From Amblyomma americanum (lineage: Eukaryota > Arthropoda > Arachnida > Ixodida > Ixodidae): 64,000 nucleotides of DNA. Below, piece by piece: positions 1 through 9,725 of this stretch (positions are counted from its first letter, which is position 1; the number at the start of each line of letters is the position of its first letter). Location of the stretch: the NCBI RefSeq assembly GCF_052857255.1, contig NW_027526486.1, forward strand, positions 2,170,001 to 2,234,000. The letters run 5' to 3'. A program made the translations under genes and the position numbers. The notes under the pieces were generated by a model, which was not told the origin of the DNA, searched no databases, and was given only the letters and a program-made list of their open reading frames with translations.

Positions 1-8
1 GCAGTTCT

Positions 9-35
9 GAGAGAAAAAGTTTACACCTTTCTCTC
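9..35. other. Short-arm inverted repeat inside each monomer (first instance)
   Basis: GAGAGAAA at monomer positions 9-16 is the exact reverse complement of TTTCTCTC at 28-35, with an 11-bp spacer. Allowing two bulged A residues extends the stem inward through AAG/CTT, leaving TTTACAC as the loop. The dyad recurs in most monomers. It is broken by recurring variants such as CCCTCG (zones 1 and 2), TCCCG and TCTTG (zones 3 and 4). Any role in folding or protein binding is inference. Confidence 0.7.
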
Positions 36-50
36 GTGTACTCTTCGACG

Positions 51-131
51 ACTTGTAAAATCGATACTCGTGAATCATGCTAGTTTCGATCTAAAACGAT
101 GTATCCCGTTGTTTTGAGCCGGAATACAAGT
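51..131. other. Long-range 7-bp dyad inside each monomer (first instance)
   Basis: ACTTGTA at monomer positions 51-57 is the exact reverse complement of TACAAGT at 125-131, separated by 67 bp. Both arms are kept in most monomers. Exceptions include GTGTAAA and TTTTAAA variants of the left arm (zones 3 and 4) and TAGAAGT or TACAACT variants of the right arm. A 7-bp match over this span could arise by chance, so no function is claimed. Confidence 0.5.
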
Positions 132-155
132 TTTCGCGCCGTTCTGAGAGAAAAC
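93..155. other. A/T-tract block with about 19-20 bp spacing (first instance)
   Basis: AAAA at 93-96, TTTT at 112-115, TTTT at 131-134 and the A-run at 14-18 of the next monomer (here AAAA at 151-154) are centred about 19-20.5 bp apart, close to two helical turns. Phased A-tracts are known to bend DNA. The phasing here is imperfect, so curvature is a prediction. The other A-tract, at 57-60, lies outside this series. Confidence 0.45.
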
Positions 156-959
156 GTTGACACCTTTCTCTCGTCTACTCTTCGACGACTTGTAAAATCG
201 ATGCTCGTAAATCTTGCTAGCTTCGATCTAAAACGATCTATCCCGTTGTTTTGAGACGGAATACAAGTTTTCGCGCAGTTCTGAGAGAAAAAGTTTACAC
301 CTTTCCCTCGTGTACTCATCGACTACTTGTAAAATCGATGCTCGTGAATCTTGCTTTTATCGATCTAAAACGATGTATCCCGTTGTTTTGAGCCGGAATA
401 CAAGTTTTCGCGCAGTTCTGAGAGAAAAAGTTTATACCTTTCTCTCGTGTACTCTTCGACGACTTGTAAAATCGATGCTCGTGAATCTTGCTGGTATCGA
501 TCTAAAACGATCTATCCCGTTGTTTTGAGCCGGAATACAAGTTTTCGCGCAGTTCTGAGAGAAAAAGTTTACACCTTTCCCTCGTGTACTCATCGACTAC
601 TTGTAAAATCGATGCTCGTAAATCTTGCTAGTTTCGATCTAAAACGATGTATCCCGTTGTTTTGAACCGGAATACAAGTTTTCGCGCAGTTCTGAGAGAA
701 AAAGTTTGCACCTTTCTCTCGTCTACTCTTCGACGACTTGTAAAATCAATGCTCGTGAATCTTGCTAGTTTCGATCTACAACGATGTATCCCGTTGTTTT
801 GAGCTGGAATAGAAGTTTTCGCGCAGTTCTGAGAGAAAAAGTGTACACCTTTCTCTCGTGTACTCTTCGACGACTTGTAAAATCGATACTGGTGAATCAT
901 GCTAGTTTCGATCTAAAACGATGTATCCCGTTGTTTTGAGCCGGAATACAAGTTTTCGC

Positions 960-1923
960 GCAGTTCTGAGAGAAAAAGTTTACACCTTTCTCTCGTGTAC
1001 TCTTCGACGACTTGTAAAATCGATACTCGTGAATCATGCTAGTTTCGATCTAAAACGATGTATCCCGTTGTTTTGAGCCGGAATACAAGTTTTCGCGCCG
1101 TTCTGAGAGAAAACGTTGACACCTTTCTCTCGTCTACTCTTCGACGACTTGTAAAATCGATGCTCGTAAATCTTGCTAGTTTCTATCTAAAACGATCTAT
1201 CCCGTTGTTTTGAGACGGAATACAAGTTTTCGCGCAGTTCTGAGAGAAAAAGTTTACACCTTTCCCTCGTGTACTCATCGACTACTTGTAAAATCGATGC
1301 TCGTGAATCTTGCTTTTATCGATCTAAAACGATGTATCCCGTTGTTTTAAAGCCGGAATACAAGTTTTCGCGCAGTTCTGAGAGAAAAAGTTTATACCTT
1401 TCTCTCGTGTACTCTTCGACGACTTGTAAAATCGATGCTCGTGAATCTTGCTGGTATCGATCTAAAACGATCTATCCCGTTGTTTTGAGCCGGAATACAA
1501 GTTTTCGCGCAGTTCTGAGAGAAAAAGTTTACACCTTTCCCTCGTGTACTCATCGACTACTTGTAAAATCGATGCTCGTAAATCTTGCTAGTTTCGATCT
1601 AAAACGATGTATCCCGTTGTTTTGGGCCGGAATACAAGTTTTCGCGCAGTTCTGAGAGAAAAAGTTTGCACCTTTCTCTCGTCTACTCTTCGACGACTTG
1701 TAAAATCAATGCTCGTGAATCTTGCTAGTTTTGATCTACAACGATGTATCCCGTTGTTTTGAGCTGGAATAGAAGTTTTCGCGCAGTTCTGAGAGAAAAA
1801 GTTTACACCTTTCTCTCGTGTACTAGTACTTCGACGACTTGTAAAATCGATACTCGTGAATCATGCTAGTTTCAATCTAAAACGATGTATCCCGTTGTTT
1901 TGAGCCGGAATACAAGTTTTCGC
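960..1923 (+). repeat. 7-monomer higher-order unit, copy 2 (zone 1)
   Basis: Same order of monomer types as 1-959, with scattered substitutions and two private indels. One is a single-base gain at the GTTTTAAAGCC near 1,350. The other is a 4-bp insertion, AGTA at 1,825-1,828, which creates the direct repeat GTACT-A-GTACT. These bring its length to 964 bp. Bases from 1,039 onward also belong to the 20-monomer unit described next, so the 7-monomer duplication is nested in a longer one. Confidence 0.82.
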
Positions 1924-3784
1924 GCAGTTCTGAGAGAAAAAGTTTACACCTTTCTCTCGTGTACTCTTCGACGACTTGTAAAATCGATGCTCGTGAATCA
2001 TGCTAGTTTCGATCTAAAACGATGTATCCCGTTGTTTTGAGCCGGAATACAAGTTTTCGCGCAGTTCTGAGAGAGAAAGTTTACACCTTTCTCTCGTCTA
2101 CTCTTCGACGACTTGTAAGATCGATGCTCGTGAATCTTGCTAGTTTCAATTTAAAACGATGTATCCCGTTGTTTTGAGCCGGAATACAAGTTTTCGCGCA
2201 GTTCTGAGAGAAAAAAGTTTACACCTTTCTCTCGTCTACTCTTCGACGACTTGTAAAATCGATGCTCGTGAATCTTGCTAGTTTCAATTTAAAACGATGT
2301 ATCCCGTTGTTTTGTGCCGGAATACAAGTTTTCGCGCAGTTCTGAGAGAAAAAGTTTGCACCTTTCTCTCGTCTACTCTTCGACGACTTGTAAAATCAAT
2401 GCTCGTGAATCTTGCTAGTTTCGATCTACAACGATGTATCCCGTTGTTTTGAGCTGGAATAGAAGTTTTCGCGCAGTTCTGAGAGAAAAAGTTTACACCT
2501 TTCTCTCGTCTACTTTTCGAGGACTTGTAAAATCGATTATCGTGAATCTTGCTAGTTTTGACCTAAAACGATGTATCCCGTTTTTTTGAGCCGGTATACA
2601 AGTTTTCGCGCAGTTCTGAGAGAAAAAGTTTACACCTTTCTCTCGTGTACTCTTCGACGACTTGTAAAATCGATGCTCGTGAATCTTGCTAGTTTCGATC
2701 TAAAACGATGTATCCCGTTGTTTTGAGCCGGAATACAAGTTTTCGTGCAGTCCTGAGAGAAAACGTTTACACCTTTCTCTCGTCTACTCTTCGACGACTT
2801 GTAAAATCGATGCTCGTGAATCTTGCTAGTTTCGATCTAAAACGATGTATCCCGTTGTTTTGAGCCAGAATACAAGTTTTCGCGCAGTTCTGAGAGAAAA
2901 AGTTTACACCTTTCTCTCGTCTACTCTTCGAAGACTTGTAAAATCGATGCCCGTGAATCTTGCTAGTTTCGATTTAAAACGATGTATCCCGTTGTTTTGA
3001 ACCGGAATACAAGTTTTCGCGCAGTTCTGAGAGAAAAAGTTTGCACCTTTCTCTCGTCTACTCTTCGACGACTTGTAAAATCAATGCTCGTGAATCTTGC
3101 TAGTTTCGATCTACAACGATGTATCCCGTTGTTTTGAGCTGGAATAGAAGTTTTCGCGCAGTTCTGAGAGAAAAAGTTTACACCTTTCTCTCGTGTACTC
3201 TTCGACGACTTGTAAAATCGATACTCGTGAATCATGCTAGTTTCGATCTAAAACGATGTATCCCGTTGTTTTGAGCCGGAATACAAGTTTTCGCGCAGTT
3301 CTGAGAGAAAAAGTTTACACCTTTCTCTCGTGTACTCTTCGACGACTTGTAAAATCGATGCTCGTGAATCATGCTAGTTTCGATCTAAAACGATGTATCC
3401 CGTTGTTTTGAGCCGGAATACAAGATTTCGCGCAGTTCTGAGAGAAAAAGTTTAAACCTTTCTCTCGTCTACTCTTCGACGACTTGTAAAATCGATGCTC
3501 GTGAATCTTGCTAGTTTCAATTTAAAACGATGTATCCCGTTGTTTTGAGCCGGAATACAAGTTTTCGCAGAGTTCTGAGAGAAAAAGTTTACACCTTTCT
3601 CTCGTCTACTCTTCGAAGACATGTAAAATCGATGCTCGTGACTCTTGCTAGTTTCGATCTAAAACGATGTATCCCGTTGTTTTGAGGCAGAATACAAGTT
3701 TTCGCGCAGTTCTGAGAGAAAAAGTTTACACCTTTCTCTCGTGTACTCTTCGACGACTTGTAAAATCGATACTCGTGAATCATG
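1039..3784 (+). repeat. 20-monomer higher-order unit, copy 1 (zone 1)
   Basis: About 2.74 kb that is repeated directly downstream. Tags shared with copy 2 are GTAAGATCG (near 2,116 and 4,857), the six-A run before GTTTACAC (near 2,215 and 4,955), TTTGTGCCGG, and a CCGGTATACAAG variant (2,591 and 5,332). The offset between copies is 2,740-2,746 bp; its small changes are explained by the single-base and 4-bp indels in copy 1. Confidence 0.82.
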
Positions 3785-6508
3785 CTAGTTTCGATCTAAA
3801 ACGATGTATCCCGTTGTTTTGAGCCGGAATACAAGTTTTCGCGCCGTTCTGAGAGAAAACGTTGACACCTTTCTCTCGTCTACTCTTCGACGACTTGTAA
3901 AATCGATGCTCGTAAATCTTGCTAGCTTCGATCTAAAACGATCTATCCCGTTGTTTTGAGACGGAATACAAGTTTTCGCGCAGTTCTGAGAGAAAAAGTT
4001 TACACCTTTCCCTCGTGTACTCATCGACTACTTGTAAAATCGATGCTCGTGAATCTTGCTTTTATCGATCTAAAACGATGTATCCCGTTGTTTTGAGCCG
4101 GAATACAAGTTTTCGCGCAGTTCTGAGAGAAAAAGTTTATACCTTTCTCTCGTGTACTCTTCGACGACTTGTAAAATCGATGCTCGTGAATCTTGCTGGT
4201 ATCGATCTAAAACGATCTATCCCGTTGTTTTGAGCCGGAATACAAGTTTTCGCGCAGTTCTGAGAGAAAAAGTTTACACCTTTCCCTCGTGTACTCATCG
4301 ACTACTTGTAAAATCGATGCTCGTAAATCTTGCTAGTTTCGATCTAAAACGATGTATCCCGTTGTTTTGGGCCGGAAAACAAGTTTTCGCGCAGTTCTGA
4401 GAGAAAAAGTTTGCACCTTTCTCTCGTCTACTCTTCGACGACTTGTAAAATCAATGCTCGTGAATCTTGCTAGTTTCGATCTACAACGATGTATCCCGTT
4501 GTTTTGAGCTGGAATAGAAGTTTTCGCGCAGTTCTGAGAGAAAAAGTTTACACCTTTCTCTCGTGTACTCTTCGACGACTTGTAAAATCGATACTCGTGA
4601 ATCATGCTAGTTTCGATCTAAAACGATGTATCCCGTTGTTTTGAGCCGGAATACAAGTTTTCGCGCAGTTCTTAGAGAAAAAGTTTACACCTTTCTCTCG
4701 TGTACTCTTCGACGACTTGTAAAATCGATGCTCGTGAATCATGCTAGTTTCGATCTAAAACGATGTATCCCGTTGTTTTGAGCCGGAATACAAGTTTTCG
4801 CGCAGTTCTGAGAGAAAAAGTTTACACCTTTCTCTCGTCTACTCTTCGACGACTTGTAAGATCGATGCTCGTGAATCTTGCTAGTTTCAATTTAAAACGA
4901 TGTATCCCGTTGTTTTGAGCCGGAATACAAGTTTTCGCGCAGTTCTGAGAGAAAAAAGTTTACACCTTTCTCTCGTCTACTCTTCGACGACTTGTAAAAT
5001 CGATGCTCGTGAATCTTGCTAGTTTCAATTTAAAACGATGTATCCCGTTGTTTTGTGCCGGAATACAAGTTTTCGCGCAGTTCTGAGAGAAAAAGTTTGC
5101 ACCTTTCTCTCGTCTACTCTTCGACGACTTGTAAAATCAATGCTCGTGAATCTTGCTAGTTTCGATCTACAACGATGTATCCCGTTGTTTTGAGCTGGAA
5201 TAGAAGTTTTCGCGCAGTTCTGAGAGAAAAAGTTTACACCTTTCTCTCGTCTACTTTTCGAGGACTTGTAAAATCGATTCTCGTGAATCTTGCTAGTTTT
5301 GACCTAAAACGATGTATCCCGTTTTTTTGAGCCGGTATACAAGTTTTCGCGCAGTTCTGAGAGAAAAAGTTTACACCTTTCTCTCGTGTACTCTTCGACG
5401 ACTTGTAAAATCGATGCTCGTGAATCTTGCTAGTTTCGATCTAAAACGATGTATCCCGTTGTTTTGAGCCGGAATACAAGTTTTCGTGCAGTCCTGAGAG
5501 AAAACGTTTACACCTTTCTCTCGTCTACTCTTCGACGACTTGTAAAATCGATGCTCGTGAATCTTGCTAGTTTCGATCTAAAACGATGTATCCCGTTGTT
5601 TTGAGCCAGAATACAAGTTTTCGCGCAGTTCTGAGAGAAAAAGTTTACACCTTTCTCTCATCTACTCTTCGAAGACTTGTAAAATCGATGCCCGTGAATC
5701 TTGCTAGTTTCGATTTAAAACGATGTATCCCGTTGTTTTGAACCGGAATACAAGTTTTCGCGCAGTTCTGAGAGAAAAAGTTTGCACCTTTCTCTCGTCT
5801 ACTCTTCGACGACTTGTAAAATCAATGCTCGTGAATCTTGCTAGTTTCGATCTACAACGATGTATCCCGTTGTTTTGAGCTGGAATAGAAGTTTTCGCGC
5901 AGTTCTGAGAGAAAAAGTTTACACCTTTCTCTAGTGTACTCTTCGACGACTTGTAAAATCGATACTCGTGAATCATGCTAGTTTCGATCTAAAACGATGT
6001 ATCCCGTTGTTTTGAGCCGGAATACAAGTTTTCGCGCAGTTCTGAGAGAAAAAGTTTACACCTTTCTCTCGTGTACTCTTCGACGACTTGTAAAATCGAT
6101 GCTCGTGAATCATGCTAGTTTCGATCTAAAACGATGTATCCCGTTGTTTTGAGCCGGAATACAAGTTTTCGCGCAGTTCTGAGAGAAAAAGTTTAAACCT
6201 TTCTCTCGTCTACTCTTCGACGACTTGTAAAATCGATGCTCGTGAATCTTGCTAGTTTCAATTTAAAACGATGTATCCCGTTGTTTTGAGCCGGAATACA
6301 AGTTTTCGCAGAGTTCTGAGAGAAAAAGTTTACACCTTTCTCTCGTCTACTCTTCGAAGACTTGTAAAATCGATGCTCGTGAATCTTGCTAGTTTCGATC
6401 TAAAACGATGTATCCCGTTGTTTTGAGGCAGAATACAAGTTTTCGCGCAGTTCTGAGAGAAAAAGTTTACACCTTTCTCTCGTGTACTCTTCGACGACTT
6501 GTAAAATC
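3785..6508 (+). repeat. 20-monomer higher-order unit, copy 2 (zone 1)
   Basis: Tandem copy of 1,039-3,784. It reproduces the same monomer order as far as the GAGGCAGAATAC monomer. The match then breaks near 6,508, where the sequence reads AATGCTCG instead of GATACTCG, so copy 2 joins a different block there. Private differences include TTCTTAGAG near 4,671 and CCGGAAAACAAG near 4,373. Confidence 0.8.
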
Positions 6509-9500
6509 AATGCTCGTGAATCTTGCTAGTTTCGATCTACAACGATGTATCCCGTTGTTTTGAGCTGGAATAGAAGTTTTCGCACAGTTCTGAGAGAAAA
6601 AGTTTACACCTTTCTCTCGTGTACTCTTCGACGACTTGTAAAATCGATACTCGTGAATCATGCTAGTTTCGATCTAAAACGATGTATCCGTTGTTTTGAG
6701 CCGGAATACAAGTTTTCGCGCAGTTCTGAGAGAAAAAGTTTACACCTTTCTCTCGTGTACTCTTCGACGACTTGTAAAATCGATGCTCGTGAATCATGCT
6801 AGTTTCGATCTAAAACGATGTATCCCGTTGTTTTGAGCCGGAATACAAGTTTTCGCGCAGTTCTGAGAGAAAAAAGTTTACACCTTTCTCTCGTCTACTC
6901 TTCGACGACTTGTAAAATCGATGCTCGTGAATCTTGCTAGTTTCAATTTAAAACGATGTATCCCGTTGTTTTGTGCCGGAATACAAGTTTTCGCGCAGTT
7001 CTGAGAGAAAAAGTTTGCACCTTTCTCTCGTCTACTCTTCGACGACTTGTAAAATCAATGCTCGTGAATCTTGCTAGTTTCGATCTACAACGATGTATCC
7101 CGTTGTTTTGAGCTGGAATAGAAGTTTTCGCGCAGTTCTGAGAGAAAAAGTTTACACCTTTCTCTCGTCTACTTTTCGAGGACTTGTAAAATCGATTCTC
7201 GTGAATCTTGCTAGTTTTGACCTAAAACGATGTATCCCGTTTTTTTGAGCCGGTATACAAGTTTTCGCGCAGTTCTGAGAGAAAAAGTTTACACCTTTCT
7301 CTCGTGTACTCTTCGACGACTTGTAAAATCGATGCTCGTGAATCTTGCTAGTTTTGATCTAAAACGATCTATCCCGTTGTTTTGAGACGGAATACAAGTT
7401 TTCGCGCAGTTCTGAGAGAAAAAGTTTACACCTTTCCCTCGTGTACTCATCGACTACTTGTAAAATCGATGCTCGTGAATCTTGCTGGTACCGATCAAAA
7501 CGATGTATCCCGTTGTTTTGAGCCGGAATACAAGTTTTCGCGCCGTTCTGAGAGAAAAAGTTTATACCTTTCTCTCGTGTACTCTTCGACGACTTGTAAA
7601 ATCGATGCTCGTGAATCTTGCTGGTATCGATCTAAAACGATGTATCCCGTTGTTTTGAGCCGGAATACAAGTTTTCGCGCAGTTCTGAGAGAAAAAGTTT
7701 ATACCTTTCTCTCGTGTACTCTTCGGCGACTTGTAAAATCGATGCTCGTGAATCTTGCTGGTATCGATCTAAAACGATCTATCCCGTTGTTTTGAGCCGG
7801 AATACAAGTTTTCGCGCAGTTCTGAGAGAAAAAGTTTACACCTTTCCCTCGTGTACTCATCGACTACTTGTAAAATCGATGCTCGTAAATCTTGCTAGTT
7901 TCGATCTAAAACGATGTATCCCGTTGTTTTGGGCCGGAATACAAGTTTTCGCGCAGTTCTGAGAGAAAAAGTTTGCACCTTTCTCTCGTCTACTCTTCGA
8001 CGACTTGTAAAATCAATGCTCGTGAATCTTGCTAGTTTCGATCTACAACGATGTATCCCGTTGTTTTGAGCTGGAATAGAAGTTTTCGCGCAGTTCTGAG
8101 AGAAAAAGTTTACACCTTTCTCTCGTGTACTCTTCGACGACTTGTAAATCGATACTCGTGAATCATGCTAGTTTCGGTCTAAAACGATGTATCCCGTTGT
8201 TTTGAGCAGGAATACAAGTTTTCGCGCAGTTCTGAGAGAAAAAGTTTACACCTTTCTCTCGTGTACTCTTCGACGACTTGTAAAATCGATGCTCGTGAAT
8301 CATGCTAGTTTCGATCTAAAACGATGTATCCCGTTGTTTTGAGCCGGAATACAAGTTTTCGCGCAGTTCTGAGAGAAAAAGTTTACACCTTTCTCTCGTC
8401 TACTCTTCGACGACGTGTAAAATCGATGCTCGTGAATCTTGCTAGTTTCAATTTAAAACGATGTATCCCGTTGTTTTGAGCCGGAATACAAGTTTTCGCA
8501 GAGTTCTGAGAGAAAAAGTTTACACCTTTCTCTCGTCTACTCTTCGAAGACTTGTAAAATCGATGCTCGTGAATCTTGCTAGTTTCGATCTAAAACGATG
8601 TATACCGTTGTTTTGAGGCAGAATACAAGTTTTCGCGCAGTTCTGAGAGAAAAAGTTTACACCTTTCTCTCGTGTACTCTTCGACGACTTATAAAATCGA
8701 TACTCGTGAATCATGCTAGTTTCGATCTAAAGCGATGTATCCCGTTGTTTTGAGCCGGAATACAAGTTTTCGCGCCGTTCTGAGAGAAAACGTTGACAGC
8801 TTTCTCTCGTCTACTCTTCGACTACTTGTAAAATCGATGCTCGTGAATCTTGCTGGTATCGATATAAAACGATGTATCCCGTTGTTTTGAGCCGGAATAC
8901 AAGTTTTCGCGCAGTTCTGAGAGAAAAAGTTTATACCTTTCTCTCGTGTACTCTTCGACGACTTGTAAAATCGATGCTCGTGAATCTTGCTGGTATCGAT
9001 CTAAAACGATGTATCCCGTTGTTTTGAGCCGGAATACAAGTTTTCGCGCAGTTCTGAGAGGAAAAGTTTATACCTTTCTCTCGTGTACTCTTCGACGACT
9101 TGTAAAATCGATGCTCGTGAATCTTGCTGGTATCGATCTAAAACGATCTATCCCGTTGTTTTGAGCCGGAATACAAGTTTTCGCGCAGTTCTGAGAGAAA
9201 AAGTTTACACCTTTCCCTCGTGTACTCATCGACTACTTGTAAAATCGATGCTCGTAAATCTTGCTAGTTTCGATCTAAAACGATGTATCCCGTTGTTTTG
9301 GGCCGGAATACAAGTTTTCGCGCAGTTCTGAGAGAAAAAGTTTACACCTTTCCCTCGTGTACTCACCGACTACTTGTAAAATCGATGCTCGTGAATCTTG
9401 CTAGTTTCGATCTAAAACGATGTATCCCTTTGTTTTGAGCCAGAATACAAGTTTTCGTGCAGTTCTGAGAGAAAAAGTTTACACCTTTCTCTCGTCTACT

Positions 9501-9725
9501 CTTCGACGACTTGTAAAATCGATGCTCGTAAATCTTGCTAGTTTCGATCTAAAACGATCTATCCCGTTGTTTTGAGCCGGAATACAAGTTTTCGCGCAGT
9601 TCTGAGAGAAAAAGTTTACACCTTTCTCTCGTCTACTCTTCGACGACTTGTAAAATCAATGCTCGTGAATCTTGCTAGTTTCGATCTACAACGATGTATC
9701 CCGTTGTTTTGAGCTGGAATAGAAG
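6509..9725 (+). repeat. Zone 1 mosaic of partial 14- and 10-monomer copies
   Basis: No gene. The CCGGTATACAAG tag returns at 7,250, 1,918 bp (14 monomers) after 5,332, so part of the 20-monomer unit is copied again after a shortened path. A block around 7,577-7,962 recurs at 8,946-9,331, 1,369 bp later (10 monomers less one base). The missing base is the CTTGTAAATCG deletion near 8,148. Other single-base losses are at GTATCCGTTG near 6,688 and GATCAAAACG near 7,495. CCCTCG...CATCGACTAC monomers mark this zone, and I saw none after about 9.4 kb. Confidence 0.75.

Larger units (their letters stand above)
1..137 (+). repeat. Reference monomer of the satellite (137 bp)
   Basis: First complete monomer, used here to number positions within the unit (phase is arbitrary). 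The consensus has 57 G+C of 137 (about 42%) and 11 CpG: at 35, 46, 49, 62, 69, 87, 97, 107, 120, 135 and across the 137/1 junction. TaqI-type TCGA occurs three times and ATCGAT once (60-65), so digestion should give a ladder. The most variable stretch is 33-52, with alternatives such as CTCGTGTACTC, CTCGTCTACTC, CTTGTCTACTC and CCCGTCTACTA, followed by CGACGAC, CGAAGAC, CGAGGAC, CGACAAC or CGACTAC. I see no internal tandem subrepeat that would point to a shorter ancestral unit. Confidence 0.95.
1..959 (+). repeat. 7-monomer higher-order unit, copy 1 (zone 1)
   Basis: Seven successive monomers of different types, exactly 7 x 137 bp, followed directly by a second copy. Diagnostic members in order include a GCCGTTCTG...GAAAACGTTGAC monomer, a CGATCTATCCCG...GAGACGG monomer, CCCTCG...CATCGACTAC monomers, a GCTGGTATCG monomer and a TCAATGCTCG...CTACAACG...TGGAATAG monomer. 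The left edge is cut by the window. Confidence 0.85.

Noticed and set aside
80..95. tRNA-type internal promoter (B box) suggesting a SINE or tRNA origin
   Set aside because: GTTTCGATCT only partly resembles GGTTCGANTCC, and I find no A box at a suitable distance upstream and no tRNA-like fold.
84..102. CENP-B box
   Set aside because: TTTCGATCTAAAACGATG has TTCG and the central A of the NTTCGNNNNANNCGGGN motif, but the CGGG half reads ACGA. On the other strand AACGGGAT supplies CGGG without the TTCG half. Neither is an acceptable box.
1821..1834. TACTAGTACT as a regulatory palindrome
   Set aside because: It is a single occurrence created by a 4-bp AGTA insertion in one monomer of one 7-monomer copy. 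The sister copies lack it.
7382..7795. Coding genes (many 61-137 codon frames on both strands)
   Set aside because: All are translations of the 137-bp monomer in shifting phase, ending within about three monomers. Plus and minus frames overlap in the same monomers, no codon-level constraint is visible, and substitutions occur without regard to frame.
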